A stretch of DNA of 64,000 nt from Blepharisma japonicum (taxonomy: Eukaryota > Ciliophora > Heterotrichea > Heterotrichida > Blepharismidae): assembly GCA_949751835.1 (NCBI GenBank), contig CATKHK010000095.1:62001-126000 (forward strand). Direction: 5' to 3'. Both the position numbers and the translations under genes were made by a program. The notes under the pieces were generated by a model. It did no database searches. It worked only from the letters and a program-made list of their open reading frames with translations, and was not told the DNA's origin. Of the stretch, positions 39,619-51,113 are shown one piece after another. Within the stretch, counting starts at the first letter, position 1. The number at the start of each line of letters is the position of its first letter.

Positions 39619-40275
39619 GTATTATTTCTAATAAAAATACAACAGAATTGAGCATTTGTTTTTATTTGGGATGAATTAAGTTTAAATTAGCAATGGAGAA
39701 ACAAAATAATAGTTGAAAAAATATTAGGATGAGTAAAACTATCAAAATGGTATCAGAAATAAAATATATTTGCAGATGAGAACTGAAGTTAAAATGCAGC
39801 AGTAAATTAGCTAAAAGAAAATTAGTATAAATCAGCTTCAGTTAAAACAAGTATAGCTTGCTTTAATTAGTTTGTTTTGTAATGTTCTTTAGTTGAAAAA
39901 TTCAATAAATAAAGGTTGCCTTAGTATATAAATTAAAATTTATTAAGATGCATAAGAACCTTAAAGGATAAGCTTTAATTGAATAAAATTTAAATTTTAC
40001 CATAACTTTTATTATAAGTAAAATGGTAATCCTAATAATCTTTAAGCCTTCAAGCATGGCTATATTTTAAATTAATTATTCTTTTGATCATTTAAATTGA
40101 TATATAAATTATATAAATATAGTAAATAAAAAGATGCTTAAGTGTGGTAAGATTTGAATTTAATTAAAATAAAGTAAATAAATCTAAAATATAGTCAATT
40201 TGGTACTTTATTTTTAATTTATAAAATGAGAAATTAGAATTTAAAAATTAATTAGGCTAGGCCTAAATTTTCTCT

Positions 40276-40530
40276 TTATACATAATCTTCATATCTTTTA
40301 GAAGGATTAGCTTGCATAGAAGGCTGATTTGTTTGAAGTGGAAGTTGGACTGAATTAATGGAATAACCACAGGCAACACGATCAATATACACCTAGCTTG
40401 ACCAAAAGGGTTACCAAAATTGACACATCTAAGCATATAAAGTCTATTTATTACTCTATGGCTCAATGGCAAATGCTCTGAATACTCAATTTTCGCTGCC
40501 TTGAACCAAATTGATTTAAATGACTCCTTT
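40276..40530 (-). pseudogene. Small decayed coding fragment
   Basis: On the minus strand 'ESFKSIWFKAAKIEYSEHLP' and 'INRLYMLRCVNFGNPFGQAR' read in one frame, then a one-base shift at a G run leads to 'VYIDRVACGYSINSVQLPLQ' and 'NPSKRYEDYV' before TAA. No 15-nt intron fits the junction. Family not recognised. Confidence 0.4.
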
Positions 40531-40657
40531 TTTTATTAAAGCACATAGTCAACATTTACTAAATTTTTACCGAAAAAAAAGACAGTTAACCCTATTAGCA
40601 GCAAACCACTTAGGAATATATTACAATTCAATAAAATAAAATAGATATAATCTTTTC

Positions 40658-40845
40658 ATGATTCATGCTTGTGCTTACAAAGGCAACTTGAGAGTAGCCA
40701 AAAAATTTGTAAACGAAAAATCTAACTAAATTCCCTATTTATAACCTTAAAGAATTTGCTTGCTAACTCTGGATGGCGAACTATTCTACAAATTGTTGGC
40801 ACGCTTAGCTTCTAAAAATAGCACGGATCTTGCAGACAATAATTA
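40658..40845 (+). pseudogene. Ankyrin-repeat-like relic
   Basis: 'MIHACAYKGNLRVAKKFVNE' resembles the start of an ankyrin repeat (xLHxAaxxGnlxvvxxLv). After several stops, another frame gives 'NSGWRTILQIVG' (compare 'DGxTxLHxA'), then 'LASKNSTDLADNN'. It is far too damaged to be a gene. Confidence 0.4.
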
Positions 40846-41408
40846 AGAGAGATTCTAAATTTAAGATGATTTTTACTTTCTATTATTTTTCATTTCACAA
40901 TATTCTCAGTAGTATTTAAAATTCTAACGAAAAATGTTTTAGCATAAATATTTTTGACTATGGTCTTATCATTGGATTTTTTAATAATTAAAAAACTTTT
41001 ATAAATCAATGATTTAAAATTTAATTATTTGAAAAATAATTTTCGTTTATTGTTTAGCCAGTTAGTTATGATAGACAATCAAAATTTATATTAAATAATA
41101 TCAAATATTTGAAATATTTTCTTTTTTTTACGTTTAAACATATCACACTATTTAAAGAATTTATTTTGCAAGGATAATTTGACAATAAGCAAGTAATAAA
41201 TTCTTTCTCGTGCAAGGCCCAGAGAAAATTACAAAAATTCTAGATTAAAAGTCACATAATATAACAGTGACTTAACTATTAAACATAATAAAATGGCGAC
41301 TGTAACAAACATATCGATAAAAAAATGGAAATAGCGAATTATCTAGAATTATAATCCAAATTTTAGCATTATTTAGGATTTATTTAAACATTGAAAGAAT
41401 AGCACTAT

Positions 41409-42143
41409 TTACTTATTCTCTTCAATTTTCTGTCTTTTTCTTGGCTTGGCATCCAGACCAACTTTTCTTGCTTTCACCACTAAATTTTCAATGATAAGTG
41501 GCTTGATATAAGGAGCTTCCTTTGGCGCTACCACCAAAAAGAAACTTCCATGCCTATAATGTGAAGTAACCTCTTTAATTACAATTTTCTTATAATTCAG
41601 AATACCATCTGACTCTATATCCACCGTACCTCTCATGATTTTGTCCCCATTTGTGGTCGTTTCCATCAGCTTTGGTGGGTTTTCATTTGTGAATAACAGA
41701 ATTTTAAAATGTACAGGGTTTGGCAGGGTGGCTTTGTTCCCTTCCTGGTCTGTTATCTGTGCTACAATAGAAAAGGCTTTTTCCTTGAATACTGGGTGAG
41801 GAATATCGTTTAGTAGCTCAAGCGAGTATTGCCAGTCTGGCGCCTCCCCACAGAGCTTTTCAAGTAAAAACTCGCTCGCAATTGGTTCTTCCCTTGGTAT
41901 TATAACCGAATAATTTTTGTTGCCAGCTTTTAAGGAATTAATTTCTGATGTTATTCATTGTAATTTTCCCATGTTGGAGTTGCACTGTTCAGAAAGCATT
42001 CTGAGCACAGCCAACTGGTCTTGATAGCCTTTAAGCAGATATGATAAAGGTGAGTTGTCCATCCCGATAGGGCTGCTTGTTGCCGCCTGAAGTTCTTGAT
42101 TTAACAAATTTAGATACTCAAAGCATCCGAGTAAAGAAGCCAT
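41409..42143 (-). CDS. Hypothetical protein, possibly beta-rich, with a C-terminal NLS
   Basis: 244 aa from ATG 42141-42143 to TAA, with one TGA as Trp ('GKLQWITSEI'). Residues ~1-70 look helical. Residues ~110-225 are a compact, probably beta-sandwich domain ('FSIVAQITDQEGNKATL', 'VHFKILLFTNEKPPKL', 'GSFFLVVAPKEAPYIKPLII'). The end 'KARKVGLDAKPRKRQKIEE' is an NLS-like basic tract. The layout of helix, Ig-like fold and basic tail could suit a DNA-binding regulator, but I cannot name the family. Confidence 0.65.
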
Positions 42144-43420
42144 TACTTTAGAATTAACTCCATTTAAGAAATCGAAATTCTAGAAAACATGGAAGAATTA
42201 AAATAAGTATACAAGACTTTCTCTGAAAATTGGCCGAAAGCATCAAATAATGCTTAATCGCATTATTTGTTATGCAACCCTTAACGCCACAATTAATTCT
42301 GCTATCTAAGTTAAAGTATTTCTATAGAAAAAGAAAAAAAATTCGATGTTAATTTTTTCTATTCCAAGAACTGAAAGACATAATAAACGTGATAAAACTA
42401 AAGCATTCTCTTGCTGCTTTAATTTTTAGAATTATGCTACTGAATATTAAGTTCAATGCGAAAAATATGGAAACTGTTGCCTTTAAGATATCATTAATGT
42501 TTTTAGAAAGCATGATAACAAATGAAAATCTTCCAGTACTAATAATATTAGATGCAAAATCCCTAACACTAATAATGAATCACCATTTTGAATTTTATTA
42601 TTATTTGGAAAAAGTAGCATTTCATATTTCAGCTTTTCATGATTAAAGAAGATTAGGTGCAAGTAAAAAATTATTTGGAAGGTTTTATTTAGTTTTTTAT
42701 CTTAACTATTGATTAAACAGCTAAAGATTCGCATTATTAGCATTTGATAGAAAAAGAAATATTATTGAATTGGTTTTAACTATAAAGTGTAAGAAAGCTG
42801 GTGCCATACAAGACACTTATATAAAACTCTAAGAAAATGTTGATAATCAAAATCTTTAGCAATTTACAGTAATCTGATCAGTACTTCGATTAAGAAAGGC
42901 AAAAAAATATGAAAGATAAATCTAAAAACCGCAGTTAACATTTCTAGATTAAAGGTTAAGTATTTTTGAATTTAAAATTAGATATTTATTTAGCTTTTAA
43001 AAATATAGTTAGCAAAAAATGACATAAAGAATTGGATTAAGTTTATAATTAATTTATATTTACTAAGTATCAGTTAATTGAATGTTATGAAGAAATAAAT
43101 CAAATTAAATTTAAGAAGATTAATTATATGATAAGGAATAATTAGAGTTTTTCGTTTTAAATTTCTTTATATCTTTAAAATAGGAATTTTTAAAATAAAA
43201 TGTCATAAATTATAAGCATGTTATAGGATTTTCTGAATAATTTTATATAGACAACACTGCTCAAAAATAAAAATCTGTAATTTTTGGAGTTCGAATCATA
43301 TAAAGAGTTCTAAACTCCTTATATGTTTAAAAGTCTAAACGCTAATGCAAAGAAAATCTAAACTCACAATAAATAACTTTGCAACGGTTGTAATCCTTTC
43401 CTATAGAGGGAATTCAATAA
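42144..43420. other. AT-rich intergenic region
   Basis: About 1.3 kb. A small frame on either strand around 42390-42650 gives weakly protein-like sequence but no reliable gene. An imperfect 12-bp inverted repeat (11 of 12 pairs, 3-nt loop) lies at 43298-43324. Confidence 0.4.
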
Positions 43421-44158
43421 TTATTGCAATAATGAAAGTTTTTCAAAAAATTTAGAAATTAAGATATAAACTACACATATAGTTATTCAAGTTAATGCTT
43501 CGTCAGTATTTAGAGACACATCTACACCTAGATTCTTCCTCCTGGCAAACTTGTTAAAAACGACCTTTTTGTGCAAAGAAAATCCTTCAGGAGAGTCTGA
43601 AATATTCCTTGTGTGAGATACAATTGAGTTGTCATCAGATACTAAACTGTAATCTTGACTATGTTTGTTGGTATGAGAAATTTTCGGGAAAAATATTTTG
43701 GATTTTGTTTCTGAGGATCTGACCGAGTAATTTTCAGGAAAATTTAATTTTAAACCAGTTGGTACTCTCTCATTTCTGGGCTTTTTGGATTTCTTTTCGG
43801 TGTAATCTGAATTTCTTGATGATTCTATAGGGATTTTTGATACAAATTTTGGCAGGAGATCGGGTGATTTTCTCCCTCTATTTAGATTTTCTATGTTGTG
43901 GCTTTTTCTGAGGATTGTATAAGTGCTATTGAGATTATTTAAATTTGATTGAAAATTAAAAAGAAACTCTCCCATATTCGCTAAATTCGTTGAACCTCGA
44001 AATTTTGATAGTTTTTTATTGCTAAAATGCTCAACATATGGAAATATTGATCGAGGAGAATCTCTGACTATTTCTTTTAAATTGGACGCTTCTAATTCCG
44101 AAATGATCTTTCTAATATTTAGTTGTGGCCTAACTAAGTAAGCTTTGTTTTGTTCCAT
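43421..44158 (-). CDS. Hypothetical Ser/Lys/Asn-rich protein
   Basis: 245 aa from ATG 44156-44158 to TAA 43421-43423. The first 223 residues are polar, basic and probably disordered ('RKSPDLLPKFVSKIPIESSR', 'KKSKKPRNERVPTGLKLNFP'). A TGA then continues as Trp into 22 residues with a hydrophobic core ('WITICVVYILISKF'), which might be a tail anchor. If UGA were used here as a stop, the protein would end at 43487. No family recognised. Confidence 0.55.
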
Positions 44159-44976
44159 TATAATTTATTAGATTAATTCAAGCAATAAGTTTATAGAAGC
44201 TAGATAGACGGTTTCCACATTTTTTGTAAATACCCTTATTTAAAATTTCTTGCTACTCAAAGGAAAAATTTATCACCCACTTTATTTATCATCATTACAT
44301 AGCGGAAAAATATTTGAATGAAAAATTATAAAAAGCAAAAAACTTGCCCTTATTGGGATTTTTCATAATTTAATCGCTTGCTAGACTTATTGTTACTATA
44401 AATTTTTTTGAATGTATTTTTTTATTTTAGCAGAAAACTTTTATTGAGCTCAATAAATAAGAAAAAATAGATTATATATTAAAACTTTTTTTTGAGAGTA
44501 AACATCATTTAATTAGCAATAAATAAATGAAAAGTTTCATGAATTTCGTATTTATTTTCTAATATAAAGATGCTCATTTTATAGTAATTTAATAAATATA
44601 TATCAATCTAATATATCTATGGGCTATATCCATCTCATAACCCTATTCACCAGGCACTTTTGATTATAAGAAGATTTATTTTCTAAATCTTATTGATATT
44701 TAATATTTTGCTATATAAAATAGCCAAAAAGCTACTCAGCAAGCTACCTCTTACTAAAATAAAAAATATAAACTAATAGCTATACTTTTTACGCTGTTAT
44801 AATTAGATATAAGGATATAATCATTAATTATTTCTTCTATCCTGAAGTATTTTCATTAAATATAATCATTTATTAAAATCTATCAAAATTATTGCATTTA
44901 TTTAAAGGATGCTAAAGGAGCTCTTGAAAAAATGGGAAAATGAGCAATGCAAATAGACATGCCAATATAATTTAAT
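44159..44976. promoter_or_regulatory. Divergent intergenic region
   Basis: About 820 nt between the start of the hypothetical gene at 44158 and THOC1. Very AT-rich; no motif recognised. Confidence 0.4.
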
Positions 44977-46966
44977 ATGAATAAAGACACAATTCTCAGC
45001 CTAACAAAATCCACAAATATCCAAGGTCTAAAGCTTTCAGTCTTATCTCACCTTGCAGATTACCCTCATCTTACAGACAGTCTTATCGGCGAACTGGAAT
45101 TATCTTTATCACATTTCATCAAGCAAGGCTACACAACTAAAAATTTCACAGAAGTCGGGATTATTCTTGATTTGATCACATGACTATATGAAGAAAAGAA
45201 AATTGACCTGCTACAGTCTTTATCAGTTATCGAAGATACCTTTGAGAAGCTGGACACCTTGCATATAGAAGAATTTTTTCCTCATTTAGAAAAACTCGGC
45301 TCCAAACAAATAGTATCTTTTATTGTAGACTGAAGAAAAAGCCAAAACAGTGATGCTGAGAATCAACAACAGCCTCTTAAAGCGGCTAAGCAAGCGATGC
45401 CAAGCTAAATTCAGATTTCGTGTACAATTGTTGCTGGCTTCCTCAATTGCATTGATTTCTGAACGATCTGGAGTTAACTTTAAAGGGAACTTCGCAAGCA
45501 GGGCAACAAAGACTCAAATAAGCAATGACACAGTGTTTTCCTGAATTCTCAATGTTTTGAATTTTTCACGTGACCCAATTACCCTTTTTAAGGATTCAGA
45601 TAAATTTGACAGATGTTTAGAGCATATTGAAAATCTGCTGGAGCACTTCAAAACCATTAATATCGAAAAATCAAGTACGGCTTTTTATCTTCCTGAAGCC
45701 AGGCTATTTGAATTTCAAATAAAAGACTCAGAATTTATATGTTTTATCGTCACTTTAATTATGCTGCTAGCTCAGACTTTAACTTTACCTGCAAACCAAG
45801 CACAAACTTCTGCATTTGTCTTAAGTGAATTGCAAAAAAACAAGCTGGGATCAATTGTGTTGAAATCTAAAGACATTTTAAATGAAATAAACCCACCCAT
45901 TCTAAAAATCATAGAATCGTCATTAAACAATGAATTATTTTGGATTAAGTGGAAACTAAACCAATGCCAAGCTTTTGAAAAAGAAAGCTGCATTGAAGTC
46001 CCTTCTAAGCATGAAATTGAGCTCGAAGAAGGCGAAGTTGGAAATGATGAAGTCAAGACAAATAAATCTGAGCCTCTATTTGACGAATATCTGCGAGAAC
46101 CGACTATGGAGAACTATTTGGAAAAAGTTTATGCAGATTTAGACCCTGATGAAGGTATTGAAGAAGAATATAAATGCAAAAAAGACCCTGTCTACTCCTG
46201 GAGACTATTAAGGCTGGTTTCACAAAACAGAATTGATATTTTTAGCAGACTGGAGAACATTGATGTAGAAAAAGTTGCCATTGAAATCAAAAAAGAGGCA
46301 GGAGAATGGGTAGAGCCAGAAGAAAACGGAGAAAATGAAGGAAGCAGCGTAATTATTGAAGATGAAAATATGGAAGAGGCAAATAATGGATTTTCAGAAG
46401 AAAATATCAAAGAAGAAAATGAAGAAGTGAAAATGGGTATAGAAAGTGAAGGATTTGAGGAAGGAGAAGACATAAAAGATGAAGAAAAAGCTGAAGAGGA
46501 GAGGATAGAGGAAGAAAAAGATATGAAAGAAGAATCTGAAAAAACTGAGAGCAAAAGAGAAGTGATAGAAATATATGACTCTTCAGATAAGATAGAAGAA
46601 GAGGAAAAAATGCAGGATGAAGCTGAAAAAAAGACAGACAAAAGAGATGTGATAGAAATTCATAGCTCGCCAAGAAATTCACCTAAGACGGATGAAGAAA
46701 TAAAAAATACTGAAGAAAAAGAAAAAATCACAACGAAAGATAAATTTTATGAGTCTTTAAGTAAGTCACCTAAGGAAAAAATAAAAGAATCTGAAAAAAT
46801 CACAAGTAAAAAAGATGTGAAAGAAATTCAAGATTTTTCAAGAAATTCACCTAGAAAAGAGGAAAATAAAAAAATAAAAGAAGTTGAAAAAATCCCAATC
46901 AAAAGAGAAGGGAAAGAAATAAATGACTCTCCAAGAAAATCACCCAAAGTTGATAAATCCGCATAA
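44977..46966 (+). CDS. THOC1: THO complex subunit 1 homologue; one 16-nt intron
   Basis: Exons 44977..45312 and 45329..46966, 657 aa; two TGA as Trp ('LITWLYEEK', 'VFSWILNVLN'). The intron joins 'EKLGSKQI' to 'TEEKAKTVMLRINNSLLKRL'. The region 'LRINNSLLKRLSKRCQ', then 'LASSIALISERSGVNFKGNF' and 'LNEINPPILKIIES...NELFWIKWK' follows THOC1/Hpr1 ('LLRRLSK...LFPLSERSALN'). THO couples transcription to mRNA export and limits R-loops. The C-terminal ~270 residues are a long Glu/Lys-rich, repeat-like tail with SPRNSP/SPRKSP motifs. It is convergent with the copine gene (58 nt apart). Confidence 0.85.
45313..45328 (+). other. 16-nt intron
   Basis: GTATCTTTTATTGTAG, 16 nt, the only one here not of 15 nt. 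Retained, it shifts the frame and produces a stop about 30 codons later. Removed, it joins two conserved THOC1 segments. Confidence 0.8.
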
Positions 46967-47024
46967 TTTTCCATAATTTAATCTAGCACATTATGAGTTT
47001 TTTAAATTATTATCATTATTTACT

Positions 47025-49097
47025 TTACACATAATCTCTTTCTTCAGTTCGTCTCGTTTCTCTTTCCTCCGTCATCCTTGTCTCTCTTTCTTCTGACTGT
47101 TGCCTTGACATTTCTGGTTGCTTAACAATCATTGATTTCAGCACACTTTTAATCGGTCCAATCGTTGATTGTTTTTCATTTATCAGCTCAATAGCCATAT
47201 TTACATTTAAGCTTGGGATTCCTTCATCCACTACATCAATGACTGTATCTTCGTCAAAGCCCAGCATGACTACATCTTCAATAAACTGATTCCTCATATT
47301 TCTCAATAGCATGCTGCTGGGGTGTGGATTTTTAGGAGACGGAAGCATCATTCTTTGGGAATTTATTTGATTTTGGCCTCTTGCACTTCCAATAGTATCT
47401 AACACCTCAGTTTTCGATGGAGGATTTGGCTTGATGCCTTTATTTTTCATATATCCTATCACCTGCTTCGGGATTTCAAGTAAAACTTCTTTAGCAAGCT
47501 CATGTGGCATCCCTTTAAACTGGCTAAAACGGACAAACTGCACTATATCCCTTTCCATCCCACGGTTCTGTCTTTTAGAAAACAGCGGATTTATGTCAGC
47601 GTCCAAAAATTCCATGACTGAAAAATCCTCATGGCCTATACCGACAATAATAATGCTAAACGGCAAAAAACTTCCTGACACAATTTCGTCTACTGTGCTT
47701 TCTACGTCATTAATAATGCCATCAGTCAGTATTAAAAGGATAAAATACTGTTGGGCTTCTTGAGAGACTTGGACACTTGAAGCATAATCTGAAGCTGTTT
47801 TGATAAGTTCGTGAAAAATAGTAGGGCCGTGGAAAATGATAGAATTTATTGTTGATTTGTAGACGTTTAAGACTCCTTCTATTCCAGTGACTTCTGGGTC
47901 GAAAATGTTTTTGTTAAGAGCGAAGCAGTGGGAGACTATGTCAAAATATGGAGGTAGACGAGCACCAAAGCCATAGGTAGGAATACGCTTATCTGAGTCA
48001 TAATATTGTAAAATTTCACCGACTGCTTTAATAGCTTGAATATACTCGTTAGGCTTTTCAGTCGAAAAGTAATGGAGGGAGTTTGGTGAAGATGGTAAGC
48101 CGTTGGACTTGGTGAAATCAATCCCTATTATAAGAGAAATTTCGCAGCCACCAAAGACATAGTCTAAAAATGTGCAAACTTCTTGGTAAATGAATCGATT
48201 TAGCTTAAGAATTCCTATAGGTTTTCCATTATTCCTAATCGTTGTCTCGAAGTTTTCATTAATTTTAAGCTCTTCCAATGTAAATTCACTTTTTCCTAAA
48301 AATTTATGTGAAAGCATTTTATCAATTTTATAAATTCCTAAAGTTACAGGTTTTCTTTCGTCACCTTTACACAGCCGATTTATAGTCAATTCAAACTGCT
48401 CTCAAACCCTCGGTATTTTTGCGAGACCTTCAGTCTGATATATACAAACTTCATTATTCTCTGCAATTCTTGATAACTTTAATAGTAAATGCCCTTTGAT
48501 TTTTTGATTGATAAATTCCCACTGCATTTTGATGCGGTGCTTCAGTCTACTCATTTCTTCACTGGAAACTGTAATACTCCCACCGTTTTCTGTTCTTACA
48601 TTGGAGTTGATAAGATCTCTTGTAATAGAATGCGAAGGGGAGCATACAAGTTCATGAATGTTGAATTTGGCTGAGCCTATCTGTGTTTGCCGTTTAAGAC
48701 TTTTGGAATCTTGTGAATAATTGATATTGTAAATATCAAAGCGAAACCGCAGCTGCTTTTCAAATGAGTAAGAAATTTTGAAAGATTTGATAAAAGAAGG
48801 ATTCAGATTATTTCTTTGAATTTCTGTGCGACCTTTTTCAGTTCAGTTTCCAGTGCCATCATCTATATAAAAGACAGCTACAGGATCGACTGTTATGCCT
48901 TTGCCAGCAAAAAGGTTATTGCAGGATATAGAAAGCTCAACAGCTGAGACAAGGTCAAAGTCTTCATCTTGAGCACGGATTGGGAGCTCCGCAATTTCTT
49001 CGATTTCGCTGTCTTCGTCTGGATTAAGCTTGTGAGTTAAATGGACGCTGCCTGAAACGATTGAGCCAGGGGATTTTCTGCTAGTCACACATCCCAT
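47025..49097 (-). CDS. Copine (two C2 domains plus von Willebrand A-like domain)
   Basis: 690 aa; two TGA as Trp ('DGTGNWTEKGRTE', 'PRVWEQFELT'). The start MGCVTS is a myristoylation/palmitoylation signal. Tandem C2 domains occupy about residues 45-300 ('NNLNPSFIKSFKI', 'KGDERKPVTLGIYKID'). The copine A domain begins at ~305 with 'EISLIIGIDFTKSNG' (DxTxSN MIDAS) and continues with 'GFGARLPP', 'ILTDGIINDV', 'IIVGIG' and 'SQFKG'. Near residue 610, 'IEDVVMLGFDEDTVIDVVDE' resembles a UBA-like helix bundle, and the tail has repeated 'EERETRxTEERE'. Copines bind membranes in a Ca2+-dependent way. Confidence 0.92.
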
Positions 49098-49882
49098 AAA
49101 TTACAATTTTATTTATTCTATTTTATAAACACTGCGACTTATTGATTTTGGTCTACTTAATTGCTGTTTAAATAGCCATATTAAATTCCAATTATAATTT
49201 ATCAAACATAGCTTAGTGTACTTTAAGAAAAGTCAAGTTCTTTTTCTTATTTATATTATAGAAATTGAAAAATTAAAATAAATGAAGGTAGAGCTGTAAA
49301 TGAAGAGAATGAGACTTAAGTGAAGGAAGTGAAGAAAAAAAGGTGGAGGTATTAAATTTGGATATTTTAAAAAGAGGCTGGTCCTGACACAGGGCAATAA
49401 TCCTAATTTATTTATTTTATTTTGGCATCTTCTGTTGGCTAACCAAGGAGCCCAAAAGATGTTTTGGTCAATGAGACACAGCATCTATTGAATAGATTAT
49501 CTTCTATTTTCTTATTTGGATCAATAGTTAAATTTATTATTTATTATCTAGATTTATTAGGTAATAAACATAGAAAAAATTTAAAAGAACTAAGATTTCA
49601 AATTTGCTTATTTTTTATTATTCAAATGATATTTCACATATTTATCAAGCTCTTATAATTGCTCAACAGTTTCTTTTATCACTCCTTAAGGAGTTAATTT
49701 CTTTTAGATTTAGTGCTATTCGCTTAAGAAATTGAGATTATTTGACAGGATTTGTATTTGTTCTGTTATAGTGCAGATGATTGCACAAACAATTATTCAA
49801 TATACTAATTATTAAAACATTTATGTTGATAAAAGAGTTTTGTGTAAATCTGCTTTGTTTTATTTAATATAATATAATCGAA
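49098..49882. other. AT-rich intergenic region
   Basis: About 790 nt upstream of the copine gene. Two short open frames here have no coding character. Nothing recognised. Confidence 0.35.
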
Positions 49883-50197
49883 ATGGTGCGTGAAGTGTAG
49901 GACTCAGATCTTAAAAATTAAAAGACTTTCCCAAGAGATGGAGGCTGAGAAATTTAGGGTACTTGGCAGACCTGTGCTATATAAGAAGATTCAAAGCCAA
50001 AGTTAGGCTGATCTCCTCATACGACCAATATATGCCCGTGAAACGTTGACAAGCCTGAAGAAAATAACTCTATTGAGCGTATCTCAGAATTATTTTGAAA
50101 TGTATCTGATTCAGGCAACTTGACATGAGACATTAAACTAACAAGAAAATTAATCTTTGACATAATATATTGCCAATTTTTAGCATGTTTAAAATAA
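49883..50197 (+). pseudogene. Single-frame ORF interrupted by four TAA/TAG codons
   Basis: From ATG 49883 to TAA 50197 one frame runs for 105 codons without any shift. Protein-like segments are 'TFPRDGGWEI', 'GTWQTCAI', 'EDSKPKLGWSPHTTNICPWN', 'ENNSIERISELFWNVSDSGN' and 'LTWDIKLTRKLIFDIIYCQF'. TGA is at Trp-like positions and four UAR codons lie in the first half. Most likely a pseudogene; no family recognised. Confidence 0.4.
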
Positions 50198-50324
50198 AAG
50201 GGTAAAGCATTGTCCTTAATCTAGCAAAGAGAAAATATGGTTATAGCAAAAACATAACTAATTTAAGTGTTAAATAATAAGTTTCCAATTTAAAATCAAA
50301 CTGAAATTGCGTCATAAATTAGTT

Positions 50325-51113
50325 TTACATTAAATTATTTTCGCTTTTCCTTCGACGATGACATTTAATTGATTTTTGTTTAAAAATTGCACTTTCTTCT
50401 GGTGATTTGGATATAGCTTTTGAAATGCAGCCACTATATGGAGTATCTTGCATTATAAAACAGCCAAATTCATTGTGTGCTTTACTCGAAGCTGTGCTTA
50501 TCATATCTTCTCTGCCAAATAAATCTGACTCAAAGCTTCCTTCTTTGTTCATGCTCTCTAAGAGTAAATTTTTTAATTTCCTCAAGTTTTCTGCCTTCAT
50601 ATGTTTACTTTTTTCATCTTCTGTTTCAATCATATGGATTATATTTTGAAATTCGAGAGTCTCCTGATTAGACTTTGCTTCGTCTTCACTTTCTTGGCTA
50701 ACTAATCTGGGCTCATCTATTTTTTCTTCAATTTCTTTTAGATGTGTAATATTTATTTCTGCATTCTTGGTGGTCTTTAGCGGAGATTTCGTCTTATGAC
50801 TATGATCTGTGTCAATTTCAAGATTTTTGTAAGATAAAGCTGAAAAGTATGCTTGATTTCCAGAAATCGTGCGCTTGTGACTGGGCTTGGGGTGCTTTGG
50901 AAGAGGCGGTTTCAACGAAAACTCATCCATGGAGTAATTACTTTTATGAGATGGGCTTCGCTTTGGCTCAGTGAATATGAGTCTTGTTTCCTGCTTATTT
51001 GGGAGTTGCAAAAATTGGGAATTATCGAATTGGTCTGGTGAATATCTAGATTCTGGTGTAAGGTTGTATGGTCTCTCTTTTGGAGTGATATTAGCTGGGT
51101 TGTAAGGTCTCAT
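50325..51113 (-). CDS. Hypothetical disordered protein
   Basis: 262 aa from ATG 51111-51113 (MRPYNPANITPKERP); the frame upstream has no other ATG. No TGA. The N-terminal half is rich in Pro/Ser/Lys ('PPLPKHPKPSHKRTISG'). A helix near residues 155-195 ('HMKAENLRKLKNLLLESMNK') may be a short coiled coil. The C-terminus ends in a basic 'KCHRRRKSENN'. Candidate phosphoprotein; family unknown. Confidence 0.6.
   Translation of the reverse strand: MRPYNPANITPKERPYNLTPESRYSPDQFDNSQFLQLPNKQETRLIFTEPKRSPSHKSNYSMDEFSLKPPLPKHPKPSHKRTISGNQAYFSALSYKNLEIDTDHSHKTKSPLKTTKNAEINITHLKEIEEKIDEPRLVSQESEDEAKSNQETLEFQNIIHMIETEDEKSKHMKAENLRKLKNLLLESMNKEGSFESDLFGREDMISTASSKAHNEFGCFIMQDTPYSGCISKAISKSPEESAIFKQKSIKCHRRRKSENNLM

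Larger units (their letters stand above)
39619..41408. other. Long intergenic region containing two decayed fragments
   Basis: About 1.8 kb, strongly AT-rich. Two relics are listed separately (40276-40530 minus, 40658-40845 plus). Outside them I see no gene, RNA or repeat. Confidence 0.45.

Noticed and set aside
40440-40520. A tRNA-like A-box/B-box pair ('ggctcaatgg', 'ggttcaagg' on the other strand)
   Set aside because: The two boxes are on opposite strands and no cloverleaf can be drawn.
42389-42646. An 85-codon plus-strand frame
   Set aside because: It begins with GTG, has AT-driven Leu/Ile/Lys composition, no homology and no neighbouring exon that would extend it.
43298-43324. Imperfect inverted repeat (11 of 12 pairs, 3-nt loop)
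   Set aside because: Short AT-rich hairpins are common here by chance. It lies about 100 nt beyond the 3' end of the gene at 43421, but there is no T-tract or conserved context.
46192-46682. Overlapping Ser/Phe/Leu-rich frames antisense to THOC1
   Set aside because: They are shadows of the Glu/Lys-rich C-terminal tail of THOC1 on the opposite strand.
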